52,774 bases of DNA from Flavobacteriaceae bacterium (GTDB lineage Bacteria; Bacteroidota; Bacteroidia; Flavobacteriales; Flavobacteriaceae): NCBI GenBank assembly GCA_015494075.1, contig WGBX01000016.1, forward strand, positions 1-52,774, in the 5' to 3' direction. Position 1 is the stretch's first letter. Each line of letters starts with the position of its first letter. The translations under genes and the position numbers were made by a program. The notes beneath the pieces were generated by a model. That model was not told the DNA's origin. It did no database searches and saw only the letters and a list, made by a program, of their open reading frames with translations. Shown here piece by piece: positions 19,211 to 28,870 of this stretch.

Positions 19211-19930
19211 TTATTTTCTAACAATTTGTTTTTCATTGAGTAATTCTTTGCCCATATAGCGCAACATCACCTCAGCAATGGCAATTACATCATTTTCACA
19301 ATAATTTTTAATACGCGGCAAATCTTTTTCTTCATAATATACACGAGCTACATCTTTGCCATCTATATCTTGTTTTGGTGAAGGAATTCCCAAAATATGT
19401 GTTAACAATTCTAATGAAGTGTAGTGTTTATAATCTCCAAAACGCCACAGCTCCATAGTGTCACAAAATGGTGTTTCCCAAGGTTTTTTACCAAAAACTT
19501 GTAATTGTTTAGGCAGTTGAATCTGATTAATAATCATGCGTCTGGCAATGTAAGGAAAGTCAAATTCTTTACCATTATGTGCACAAAGTTTTAGATCGTT
19601 ACGTTGAAAATATTTAGTGTTTAGCAAATTAGCAAATTCATTGAGTAGCGCCTTTTCATTATCTGATGCAAAGGACTTTAAACGAAACTCACTACCATCG
19701 TCCTTAACAAAAAAACCAACAGAAATGACAATAATTTTACCGAATTCAGCCCAAATTCCGGCTTGTTCATATAATTCCTCAGCCGTTTGTTCGTCTTTAA
19801 GCCGATATTGTACTTTCTTTTCAAACAACTTTTGTTTTACTTCAGGCAACTGATCAAACTTGTAGATCTCAGGTACTGTTTCTACATCTAAAAATAAAAA
19901 TTGTGATAATCGGGCGTTATTTAACATCAA
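19211..19930 (-). CDS. Predicted PolB-like 3'-5' exonuclease (RNase H fold)
   Basis: FLFLDVETVPEI, CAHNGKEFDFPYIARR, DGKDVARVYYEEKDLPRIKNYCENDVIAIAEV. Confidence 0.85.
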   Translation of the reverse strand: MMLNNARLSQFLFLDVETVPEIYKFDQLPEVKQKLFEKKVQYRLKDEQTAEELYEQAGIWAEFGKIIVISVGFFVKDDGSEFRLKSFASDNEKALLNEFANLLNTKYFQRNDLKLCAHNGKEFDFPYIARRMIINQIQLPKQLQVFGKKPWETPFCDTMELWRFGDYKHYTSLELLTHILGIPSPKQDIDGKDVARVYYEEKDLPRIKNYCENDVIAIAEVMLRYMGKELLNEKQIVRK

Positions 19931-19991
19931 ATCATTACCTTTTGTAAATCAAAGATATTATTTTTGACGTAGATTTACAAAATATAAATAA

Positions 19992-20249
19992 ATGAATAAT
20001 TTAACCTTTGCTTTTTTAGTTTTTCTTATAGCCTTTCCTTTTGGTTTTTGGCGGGTCAAAAGCAGATTCAAATCAAGAGATTGGATGCTGGCAATTCACA
20101 TTCCGGTTATTTTCATAATTTTGTTGCGTATTTATAACAAAGTTCACTTCCATATGGGTTTTTCGTGGCTTTCTGTTATTTACAATTTGATTGCTTTTAT
20201 GTCAGCTCAATTCTTGGCAGGACTTATATATAAAAAATGGAAAAAATGA
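19992..20249 (+). CDS. Small hypothetical membrane protein
   Basis: 85 aa, about three hydrophobic segments; just upstream of and near-overlapping the ABC ATPase gene. Confidence 0.55.
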   Translation: MNNLTFAFLVFLIAFPFGFWRVKSRFKSRDWMLAIHIPVIFIILLRIYNKVHFHMGFSWLSVIYNLIAFMSAQFLAGLIYKKWKK

Positions 20250-21145
20250 ATCGGATCAAATTAGAAAATATTAATAAATCATACGGTCAGCAAAAAGTTT
20301 TAGATGATATCAACATTGAAGTGAATCAGGCAGAAATTATCGGCTTATTGGGGCCTAATGGTGCCGGAAAATCAACTTTAATGAAAATAATGACCGGATA
20401 TATCCAACCTGATAGTGGCGTAGTCAAAATTTTAGGTAACAATGTTCAGAAAAACGCATTAGAAATTAAAAAGCATATCGGCTATTTGCCTGAACACAAT
20501 CCTTTATATTTAGATATGTATGTACGCGAATATTTAGAATTTACAGCAGCTATTTATAAAGTTTCCGGTAGTCGGATAGAAAATTTAATTAAACTGACAG
20601 GACTTTTACCTGAATCTCATAAAAAAATAGGACAGCTCTCAAAGGGATACAGGCAAAGACTGGGATTGGCAGCCGCTTTAATACAAGATCCTGAAATATT
20701 AATATTAGATGAACCAACAACAGGACTTGACCCGAATCAATTAGTCGAAATTAGGCAACTCATTAAAGACCTCGGACAAAACAAAACCATAATTCTTTCA
20801 ACACATATTATGCAAGAGGTAGAACAAATGGCAGATCGTGTGTTAATTATAAACCATGGTAAAATATTGGCTGACACACCATTGAAAAAATTACAGCAAG
20901 GCCAACAACAAATTATTGAAGTTGAATTCGATTTGCGTATTGAGCCTGAATATTTAGACCAATTGCCTCATCTTGAAGCTGCTGAAAATTTAGTGGATCA
21001 TATTTGGTGTCTTGCTTTTGGAACAGAAAAAGATATGCGCCCTACTATTTTTGATTTTGCCAATGAACAAGGTTTAAAAATTCTTCAAATGCATAAAAAA
21101 AATAAAAATTTGGAACAATTATTTAAAGAAATAACCCATAAATAA
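20246..21145 (+). CDS. gldA: ABC transporter ATP-binding protein, GldA-like
   Basis: Walker A GPNGAGKST, signature LSKGYRQRLGLAAAL, Walker B ILILDEPTTGLDPNQ; similarity to gliding GldA recalled; start could also be 20237. Confidence 0.75.
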   Translation: MNRIKLENINKSYGQQKVLDDINIEVNQAEIIGLLGPNGAGKSTLMKIMTGYIQPDSGVVKILGNNVQKNALEIKKHIGYLPEHNPLYLDMYVREYLEFTAAIYKVSGSRIENLIKLTGLLPESHKKIGQLSKGYRQRLGLAAALIQDPEILILDEPTTGLDPNQLVEIRQLIKDLGQNKTIILSTHIMQEVEQMADRVLIINHGKILADTPLKKLQQGQQQIIEVEFDLRIEPEYLDQLPHLEAAENLVDHIWCLAFGTEKDMRPTIFDFANEQGLKILQMHKKNKNLEQLFKEITHK

Positions 21146-21156
21146 CCTTTAAATTT

Positions 21157-21190
21157 AAAAAATGCAGCTGAATATTCAGCCGCATTTTTT
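21157..21190. terminator. Bidirectional terminator between convergent genes
   Basis: AAAAAATGCaGCTGAA-TA-TTCAGCcGCATTTTTT. Confidence 0.85.
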
Positions 21191-21214
21191 ATTAATTATA
21201 ATTACCTTAAAGTT

Positions 21215-22621
21215 TTATTTCACAATAAGCTTTTGAACCAAACTGTTTTGTCCAGAAACAATTTTAATTAAATAAATACCTTGTGGATAATCAGCCACTC
21301 TGATCTGCATATTCTGATCTGATTGGCCTCGATATACTTCTTTACCGGTTAAATCATTTATAAAAATTTGATACGGTAAATTGTTATTGTGAATAATATG
21401 TAAATTTGTACTAACCGGATTGGGATATATATGGAATTGATTGGCTAAATTATTTTCAATAGCTGATACAGAACCATTATGATAAAGTTTAGCGGTTCCG
21501 ACATAATTAGCAGTTAAACCGGTTTCAAACAAATCCATTTTTCCATCATTATCATAATCTATTGCATGTGCGTCAACATATTGCAAAGGCTCTAAAATAG
21601 CATCTGTATTTTCAGAGAATGAAGCAGCAGTATTAAGATAAATTTTGGCAATTAAAGTAGAAGTATTGTTACTATAATTATTTCCAGCTATAAATATATC
21701 CAGAGTCTGATCATCGTTAAAATCGGCCAGTTCAATATTAGACAATTGTTGGGCGCCTATAACATTAAAATTTGAATCCTCATCAAAAGAAGTCGTGTTG
21801 TTTATAAATAAATGCGCTTCACTTTCGCCTGTTGCAGTTCCGGTTATAACTAAATCAACTTTACCATCATTATTGACATCGCCCCACTCTATATCACCTT
21901 CTTTTAATTGCGGTAAACCAAAATTTTTCTCTGTAAAATTAGCATTCCCGTCATTTTCCCAAATTTTAGTATAGGGACTATTGGTTGAAGTATTTTCACC
22001 ATATAAAACTAAATCTGTATCGCCGTCATTATCATAATCGGCAAATTTAATATGACCATAAGAAATAGGAGGCAATGCTACATTGGTTAATTCGGTAAAA
22101 TCACCATTGCCGTTTCCTGAATAAAGTTTAGTTAAATTGGTATTGACAGACATATTCAAACCTGTAAGGCCCAAATCTATATTACCATCAGCATCAAAAT
22201 CAGCTAATTGAACTTCACCATAACCAACATCGGCTAGTGTAGTTGCATGCAAGCTAAAAGTGTCGTTACCATTGTTCAAATAAACTTCGGCAACGGTTGT
22301 AGCGCCATCATAACCCATAATAACAATATCTGATTTACCATCATTATTGACATCGCCCCAAACTGCGGAGCCGTTACTCCTCGTTGGCAAACCAGAACCG
22401 GTCAATAAGGTAAAACTGCCTTGATCATTTTTGTATAACCCACCGGTATTATTATTATTTAATTGCCCTGTAAAATATAAGTCTAAATCGCCATCATTAT
22501 CATAATCACCCCATGCAGAAAACCCATATGATAATTGTGGTAAATCGGCGGTTGCATCAACAAAACTTTGACCAAACATGCTTAAACCGACCCATAAAAA
22601 TAAGAAAGTAATTTTTTTCAT
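21215..22621 (-). CDS. Secreted FG-GAP/VCBS-repeat protein with T9SS type A C-terminal sorting domain
   Basis: Seven Dx(D/N)xDGxxDL-type repeats; C-terminus FHIYPNPVSTNLHI...GIYLIKIVSGQNSLVQKLIVK; refined start MKKITFLFLW. Confidence 0.9.
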   Translation of the reverse strand: MKKITFLFLWVGLSMFGQSFVDATADLPQLSYGFSAWGDYDNDGDLDLYFTGQLNNNNTGGLYKNDQGSFTLLTGSGLPTRSNGSAVWGDVNNDGKSDIVIMGYDGATTVAEVYLNNGNDTFSLHATTLADVGYGEVQLADFDADGNIDLGLTGLNMSVNTNLTKLYSGNGNGDFTELTNVALPPISYGHIKFADYDNDGDTDLVLYGENTSTNSPYTKIWENDGNANFTEKNFGLPQLKEGDIEWGDVNNDGKVDLVITGTATGESEAHLFINNTTSFDEDSNFNVIGAQQLSNIELADFNDDQTLDIFIAGNNYSNNTSTLIAKIYLNTAASFSENTDAILEPLQYVDAHAIDYDNDGKMDLFETGLTANYVGTAKLYHNGSVSAIENNLANQFHIYPNPVSTNLHIIHNNNLPYQIFINDLTGKEVYRGQSDQNMQIRVADYPQGIYLIKIVSGQNSLVQKLIVK

Positions 22622-22776
22622 ATACGCTTTTTTTGTTTGTGTTTTAAACAAAATTACTAAAAAATATTTAACTATTCTTTATATAATTACAAATATCCTT
22701 AATAAAAAATCAAAACCAAACTCTAACTCTCTGTATATAAAGCTTTTTTAATAACTTTACAGAAACTTAACCGAGC

Positions 22777-23250
22777 ATGAAATCTCAAACACAATGGTTT
22801 AATGAGTATGCTGAAAGCCATCAAAACTCATCAAATCAACATATTCATTATATTTGTGTCTCATTAATTTTTTTTAGTATTGTTGGGATACTAACAAGTA
22901 TTGACAATCCCCGGTTACAAAATATTTTGCCTGTTCACCATCCACTTATTGCCAATTGGGAAACAGTCGTATTATTTTTTATACTTTTATTTTACACTCA
23001 ATTTTTATTCAAAATATTTATAGAGATGTTTATTTTATCGGTTATAGCACGCCTTGGTAATTATTACTTATCAAAAGTTATACCGCTGTATTATACAAAC
23101 TTAATTATATTTGTTTTGACTTGGGTTGGCCAATTTTATGGTTATAAAATTGAAGGTAAAAAACTTTCCTTTTTAAGGATATGCAATTTTTGTTTATTGC
23201 CCCTGCCTAGGTTTAAAAAAAATATTGGGTTAGATTCAAATTTAATATAA
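22777..23250 (+). CDS. Mpo1-like (DUF962, YGL010W-like) membrane protein, C-terminus apparently frameshifted
   Basis: WFNEYAESHQNSSNQHIHYICVSLIFFSIVGIL and TWVGQFYGYKIEGKK match the family; expected KDxQFLxIxPAW motif is found in another frame at 23175-23207. Confidence 0.78.
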   Translation: MKSQTQWFNEYAESHQNSSNQHIHYICVSLIFFSIVGILTSIDNPRLQNILPVHHPLIANWETVVLFFILLFYTQFLFKIFIEMFILSVIARLGNYYLSKVIPLYYTNLIIFVLTWVGQFYGYKIEGKKLSFLRICNFCLLPLPRFKKNIGLDSNLI

Positions 23251-23255
23251 CTACT

Positions 23256-23654
23256 ATGAAACACATTAGAATTGTCCAAACACTCTGCCTTTTTGTAGGT
23301 GGATATTATGCCATCAGTTTGTTACTTTCTATGATTTATTTGATTTTTCAAACAGAGTCAAATACCATGCTGGTTTTGGGGGCTGTCTTAGGTTTAACAG
23401 CTGCCTATTTATTTTTTAAAGTATTTAATTTTTTTGAAAAACTTCCTAAAAAACAAAGTCTACGGACATTATGCACTATCAGTCTAATTTTAGTTGCTCT
23501 TCAAGTTATAATTAATTATTATATCGCAGAAAACAATTTGATTTCACCTGTTATTGAGGCTACTAAAACTATGAATATCACTTTAGCCGTTGACATTTAT
23601 GTCATCAGTTTAGTTCTCGGCGGGCTTTATTTAGGTCATCAACAAAAAAAATAA
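23256..23654 (+). CDS. Hypothetical membrane protein
   Basis: 132 aa, about four hydrophobic segments. Confidence 0.55.
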   Translation: MKHIRIVQTLCLFVGGYYAISLLLSMIYLIFQTESNTMLVLGAVLGLTAAYLFFKVFNFFEKLPKKQSLRTLCTISLILVALQVIINYYIAENNLISPVIEATKTMNITLAVDIYVISLVLGGLYLGHQQKK

Positions 23655-23706
23655 TTTTATTATAATTATTAATAACGGAAATGTTATTTAAAATAGTTGC
23701 GATTTT

Positions 23707-25791
23707 TTATTTCAATTTTTCTAAATAATAATCATATAAAGCAAATTGTGATCGGAGAGTTTTTTTTCCGTTTCTTTTATATTGATTGTCTTGAATTTGA
23801 TTAAAAATCCGTGCTTTAACATTGTCATTCCATGAAATATTAAATGTATCTATTAGTTGTCGTTTGATATGTTTATCGTAAACAGGACTGGTTACTTCTA
23901 CGCGCCGATCTAAATTTCGCGGCATAAAGTCTGCCGATCCGATAAAAACTTTGGCGGCATCATCAGTTCCGAAAATAAATAGTCGCGGATGCTCTAAAAA
24001 TTTGTCTACAATACTGATAGCTTGTATATTATCACTCATACCTTTTACTCCGGGAATTAGCCTGTTAATTCCGCGTATAATCAAATTAATTTCTACGCCG
24101 GCCTGACTAGCTTGATAGAGTCTATTGATTATTTTTCGATCTGACAAGCTATTCATTTTCAGCCTTATTAAAGCTTTTTTTCCTTGTTTGGCCCGTTTAA
24201 TTTGTTCATTAATTAAAGCATACATTTTACGCCTGAAATAATGTGGCGATACCAACAAGTGTTTATATTTCGGTATTTTATAGTTGATATCAAAAAAATC
24301 AAAAACTTTTGATACATCTTCTAAAATGCCTTGATTGGCAGTAAACAAGGTGTAATCTGTATAAATTTTAGCTGTTTTTTCGTTAAAATTACCGGTGCTA
24401 ATAAATCCATATCTTTTAATCTCACCTTGTTCTTCGCGCTCAATCATACAGATTTTACTATGCACTTTTATATCAGGTAAGCCAAAGACAAGATTAATAC
24501 CTTCATTTTTAAAAATTTCGGCATATTTGATATTTTGAGCTTCATCGAAGCGGGCTCGTAGCTCTATTTGAACAGTTACTTTTTTGCCGTTTTTTGCGGC
24601 ATTGATAAGCGAACTGGCTATTTGAGAGTTTTTTGCCAAACGATAGATCGTAATTTTAATCTCTTTTACTTTTGGGTCTAAAGCAGCTTCGCGCAAAAAT
24701 TTGACCACATATTTATAATTGTGATATGGTGCATAAAGCAAGTAATCTTTTTCTTTAATTTGTTTAAGAATACTGCCTTCAAGAGATAAATCTTTGATTG
24801 GTAAGGGTGGGTATTGTTTGTAAAGCAAAGTTTTTTTGCCTAAATCAGGGAAGCCCATAAAGTCGCGGTGATTATGAATACGCCCCCCCGGAATTAAACT
24901 ATCTAACTCATCGATTCCCATTTTTTGTTTTAAAAATTCGAGCGTATCTTTAGCTATGGCTTCATCATAAATAAGCCGTACCGGTTCGCCTTTTTGCCGT
25001 TGTCTGACATAAAAACTGACTTTTTCCAAGACACTTTTAGTACGGTCGGTATCTTCTTCAAACTGTGCATCACGTGATATCTTTATTACATGAGCTTCGA
25101 TCTTATCATAGTCAAAAATATTAAAAATTTCATCGAGATTATAACGGATGACATCATCTAAAAGCATAATATAATTTTTATTGCCTTCTTTGGGTAATAC
25201 AACAAAACGACCCAAATCATCCGTAGGAATTTCGACTAAGGCATATATAGGTTCGGTAATATCATCTTTTATTTCGCGCCCTTTTTTCTTGCTCATTTTT
25301 ACAGCCAAATAAACTGATGAGTCTTTAATGATGGGAAATTCGGGAAGGTCATTTAAAACTATCGTTACCAGTGACGGGCTAACTCTATCGATAAAATATT
25401 TTTTTAGAAACTCGCCTTGTGTTTTATTAATTTCCCGTTCGTCAATCAAATGAATATCGTGTTGTTTTAATTCTTCGAATATACCACGACGCACACGCCT
25501 CATTTCATTTTGCTGCTTAATCGCAATTTTAGTAATTTCTTTTAAAAGTTTTTTGGCTTGACGAACTTCAAATTTGCTTTTTTCAGGAAATTTACCCAAG
25601 CTGATACGTTGTACTTTAGCATATCGAACTTTAAAAAATTCATCCATATTATTTGAGAAAATTCCTACAAAACGCAAGCGCTCTAATAGTGGTACTTTAG
25701 GATCAGAAGCTTCTTGCAGTACCCGTTCATTAAAAGACAACCAACTTATTTCTCTATTTATATATTTATTATTACGGTTATTTTCAATCAT
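23707..25791 (-). CDS. ppk1: Polyphosphate kinase 1
   Basis: NREISWLSFNERVLQEA, IKITIYRLAKNSQIASSLINAAKNGKKVTVQIELRARFDE, KVHSKICMI, GSADFMPRNLDRRVEV; refined start MIENN since the track start is a TTG overlapping the likely promoter. Confidence 0.96.
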   Translation of the reverse strand: MIENNRNNKYINREISWLSFNERVLQEASDPKVPLLERLRFVGIFSNNMDEFFKVRYAKVQRISLGKFPEKSKFEVRQAKKLLKEITKIAIKQQNEMRRVRRGIFEELKQHDIHLIDEREINKTQGEFLKKYFIDRVSPSLVTIVLNDLPEFPIIKDSSVYLAVKMSKKKGREIKDDITEPIYALVEIPTDDLGRFVVLPKEGNKNYIMLLDDVIRYNLDEIFNIFDYDKIEAHVIKISRDAQFEEDTDRTKSVLEKVSFYVRQRQKGEPVRLIYDEAIAKDTLEFLKQKMGIDELDSLIPGGRIHNHRDFMGFPDLGKKTLLYKQYPPLPIKDLSLEGSILKQIKEKDYLLYAPYHNYKYVVKFLREAALDPKVKEIKITIYRLAKNSQIASSLINAAKNGKKVTVQIELRARFDEAQNIKYAEIFKNEGINLVFGLPDIKVHSKICMIEREEQGEIKRYGFISTGNFNEKTAKIYTDYTLFTANQGILEDVSKVFDFFDINYKIPKYKHLLVSPHYFRRKMYALINEQIKRAKQGKKALIRLKMNSLSDRKIINRLYQASQAGVEINLIIRGINRLIPGVKGMSDNIQAISIVDKFLEHPRLFIFGTDDAAKVFIGSADFMPRNLDRRVEVTSPVYDKHIKRQLIDTFNISWNDNVKARIFNQIQDNQYKRNGKKTLRSQFALYDYYLEKLK

Positions 25792-25809
25792 AAAACTAAC
25801 TTTATGATT

Positions 25810-25840
25810 CAAAAATACATATTTAGAATGAAAGGCACAA
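25810..25840 (-). promoter_or_regulatory. Candidate promoter for ppk1
   Basis: Minus strand TTG-n20-TATTTTTG upstream of refined ATG. Confidence 0.5.
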
Positions 25841-25843
25841 TAA

Positions 25844-25871
25844 AAAATCCCGTTTATACAAACGGGATTTT
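25844..25871 (-). terminator. Terminator downstream of the lipoprotein gene
   Basis: AAAATCCCGTTT-ATAC-AAACGGGATTTT. Confidence 0.87.
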
Positions 25872-25892
25872 AAAAGAATAGAAAAAGTTTAA

Positions 25893-26363
25893 TTATTTTT
25901 TAAAATAGTAAATATATTTCTCATTTACACCGTCAACAATTTCTTCTATATAAAATGTAAGCTTGTCTGTGGTTAATGTTTCTACTTTTAAATCCAATGT
26001 TTCTGATGCTTTATTATTTGTAGGTATATAAAATACAGGCTGTTCAACCTTAGGCGGGGCTATTGGTGTTATCCTGATAATATCAGGAGAACCACTTATG
26101 TATTCCCATTCGTCTTGTTCATCAAGTATGCCCTCTCTATAAACAAATAAATCATGGTTTACTGCAAACAAAAATGTAAAAATAGACAAGTCTAATGTGT
26201 CAACCGCTGTACCATCTTCGTATGCAACAGCTTCAATTCCCTGCCATTCATGAGCTACTAATAATTCAGTTGGAGATGGTTCGACCGGATCATCGTCTTT
26301 ATCACAAGCGGTAAAAATTCCCATTACAACTAAGAAACTTAAAAATAATAGTGTTTTTTTCAT
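25893..26363 (-). CDS. Hypothetical lipoprotein
   Basis: Lipobox-like signal peptide ...GIFTAC followed by DKDDD, resembling a Bacteroidota surface lipoprotein export signal. Confidence 0.7.
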   Translation of the reverse strand: MKKTLLFLSFLVVMGIFTACDKDDDPVEPSPTELLVAHEWQGIEAVAYEDGTAVDTLDLSIFTFLFAVNHDLFVYREGILDEQDEWEYISGSPDIIRITPIAPPKVEQPVFYIPTNNKASETLDLKVETLTTDKLTFYIEEIVDGVNEKYIYYFKK

Positions 26364-26483
26364 AATATTTAGTTTTTATGATGCAAATTTAAATATTATT
26401 AAACAGCTAATTAATTGCTTTTTATATCCTGTAAAGTTTACTTTATAAACTCTCAGGTTTATTTTACCAATAGCATTTTAATA

Positions 26484-28670
26484 TTAAAATGTCATATTAA
26501 TACCAATAATAATATTGCGGCCTTGATTAGGAATACCTTCTTCTCTTAAAACGGATAGATTAGAAACATAGGTTTGATTAAATAAATTATGAATACTCAG
26601 GTTTAAAATAGTTTTTGTTTTATGATACTGCATATTTATGCCCACACCTGTATTTATTAGCGTGTATGCCGGATAAACTGCTTCATTAGGGTTGTTTCGT
26701 GCTTTAAAAGTGTGATTAAATTCGGCAAACCAGTAATATTTTTGCCAAATTTTATGTGGTAATTTATTAGTTAATCTAATTTCATTTTTCCATTGATCCG
26801 CAGGAATTAAAGGCAAATACTCTCCTGTTTGTTTTTTTCCAACAACCATTTCAAAACTACTTTTGACATGCAACCAATCCCAAGGATGTGGATGAAAATG
26901 CAAACCTGCTTCCCCACCATACAAATAGGCATTGTCTTGTTGATAAGAATAAACCGGCAAAGAATCTATTTGATATGATAAAGGCTGCAAATATATATAC
27001 TTGTTTATATGGTTATAAAAGCCATTAACAAAAAATTCAATGTGTGTGCTATTATATTCCCAATTAAAATCTGCTTGTATATTTTGCTCATTTTTTAAAT
27101 CCGGATTTCCAATTTCTATTCGCCCTTCATGTTCGCCATTTGAAGTAAGCTCTGCCAAATTAGGTGCTCTAAAACCTGAGGCTAAATTAATTCGAAGCGT
27201 CATTTTTTCATTCAAATCTTGTTTGTAACCTAATGCACCGGAAAGACTTCCTGTATTTTTATCAAATCCAATTCGGGTAGCATCAATTGTTTCAGTATGA
27301 GTATTTCTAAAATCGTAACGTATGCCGCCTTGCAAAATGCTTTTATTAAAAGTCCGATTCACATTAGCAAAAACACCAACACTAAATATCTGGGCATCAG
27401 GAAGTAAAAAATGCTCGCCTGTATTAGAATTAGATTGCAACATCAGTTGTGTTCCTGTTATCCACTCCCAGTTTTGTTTTTTAGGTGCATACCATTTAAT
27501 ATCAGCATTAAATGTGTTAAGTGTCATATCAATGAAGGGGCGATCATTATTAATTAGTGCACGCCGTACATTTGAATAGCCCAAGTTGGTTTTAAAATGT
27601 GATTTGTTCAAACGAATATCGTTTTTCCAGCTAATATTATGAGTTGTTAAATCTTGGTATTTTCCGGTTATATCATAATTGGTTTTTTCTATACCAATGC
27701 CTGAGGCTAAGCCATTTAAAGTATGATTAAAATTATATCGCAAAGCTGTTTTATAGCCGGTTTTATGATAACCAATTCCTAATTTTAGATCCGTATCATT
27801 ATTGGCAGTATTCAAAACACTTTCACCGGATGGTATCAGATAATCTGCATTTTGTTTCCAACTTCCACGTGTAATAAACTGCCAATTATTTTTAGATGAT
27901 TTTACTCCAACACTCGTATGAATACCCTTAGTATTGCTAAAATATTTTCCATTAATATTATAAACTATTTGATTGTTTGGGGCAAACTTTTCCGGTATTA
28001 AATAAATAACTCCTCCTAAAGCATCCGAACCATAAAGTAAAGAAGCCGGGCCTTTGATCACTTCTACCCCTGATATTCCGGAAGGGTCAATCCCCATTCC
28101 GTGCTCTGCGCCAAATTGATAATTTTCAAGTCGTACCCCTTGATTATAAACTAAAACCCGGTTACCACTCAGACCTCTTATTACAGGTTTGGTAATAGCC
28201 GTGCCGGTACTTAAATTAGATACACCGGGAACTTGCGCTATACCTTCCATTATATTTTGCATACCTTTTTGTTCTAAGTTTGTCATACTTTTATGAGATA
28301 CCTTCATAACATTATCTTTCTGAAGCTTATTAAATCCCGTAGACACAATCACTTGATCTATCTCAAATACAGCTTCTTTCATCAGTATTTGTATTGTTTT
28401 ATAAGGCGTATCAAAATGAATTTTTTTATAAATTGTTTGATATCCTTGAGAATAAAACACAACTTCGATATCTGGCGTTTTAATATTTTCAAACTTAAAC
28501 CGCCCTTCTAAGTCTGACACGGTTTTTAAGTTTATTGCCGGTATATGTATATTAATGCCTGCTAAGGGCGCCTCTGTATCTGCATCCTTTATTGTCCCTG
28601 ATAAAGTATATTGTCCAAATGACGATGAAAAACTAAAAATGATAATAATAATTGCTATGATATTTTTCAT
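26484..28670 (-). CDS. TonB-dependent receptor with N-terminal carboxypeptidase-regulatory-like domain
   Basis: GTIKDADTEAPLAGINIHIPA, plug PVIRGLSGNRVLVYNQGVRLENYQFGAEHG, GPASLLYGSDALGGVI, SGFRAPNLAELTSNGEHEG...IGNPDLKNEQ. Confidence 0.92.
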   Translation of the reverse strand: MKNIIAIIIIIFSFSSSFGQYTLSGTIKDADTEAPLAGINIHIPAINLKTVSDLEGRFKFENIKTPDIEVVFYSQGYQTIYKKIHFDTPYKTIQILMKEAVFEIDQVIVSTGFNKLQKDNVMKVSHKSMTNLEQKGMQNIMEGIAQVPGVSNLSTGTAITKPVIRGLSGNRVLVYNQGVRLENYQFGAEHGMGIDPSGISGVEVIKGPASLLYGSDALGGVIYLIPEKFAPNNQIVYNINGKYFSNTKGIHTSVGVKSSKNNWQFITRGSWKQNADYLIPSGESVLNTANNDTDLKLGIGYHKTGYKTALRYNFNHTLNGLASGIGIEKTNYDITGKYQDLTTHNISWKNDIRLNKSHFKTNLGYSNVRRALINNDRPFIDMTLNTFNADIKWYAPKKQNWEWITGTQLMLQSNSNTGEHFLLPDAQIFSVGVFANVNRTFNKSILQGGIRYDFRNTHTETIDATRIGFDKNTGSLSGALGYKQDLNEKMTLRINLASGFRAPNLAELTSNGEHEGRIEIGNPDLKNEQNIQADFNWEYNSTHIEFFVNGFYNHINKYIYLQPLSYQIDSLPVYSYQQDNAYLYGGEAGLHFHPHPWDWLHVKSSFEMVVGKKQTGEYLPLIPADQWKNEIRLTNKLPHKIWQKYYWFAEFNHTFKARNNPNEAVYPAYTLINTGVGINMQYHKTKTILNLSIHNLFNQTYVSNLSVLREEGIPNQGRNIIIGINMTF

Positions 28671-28779
28671 AAGTTTTAATGTTTTAATTATAATGTAAAT
28701 CTGCCCTTCAAGATTTTTAGAAAAAAGAAGGCTAAATAAAATTGTTGGTATTCTATATCTTATGACAAACCTATTATAC

Positions 28780-28818
28780 AGTTTTCACTCAATTAGTTGA
28801 ATTAATTAAGTGAAAACT
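28780..28818 (-). promoter_or_regulatory. Long stem-loop / inverted repeat in the leader of the TonB-dependent receptor gene
   Basis: AGTTTTCACTCAATTA-gttgaat-TAATTAAGTGAAAACT, 16-nt arms with one mismatch, no strong T tract. Confidence 0.5.
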
Positions 28819-28870
28819 TTATAGTTTAGCATAGAATTTTAAATAACCGATAAAAAATTGTATAATAAGA

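Noticed and set aside
21860-22360. Repeated 27-nt string considered as a CRISPR or mobile repeat
   Set aside because: In-frame within FG-GAP codons, only two copies 474 bp apart, explained by protein repeats.
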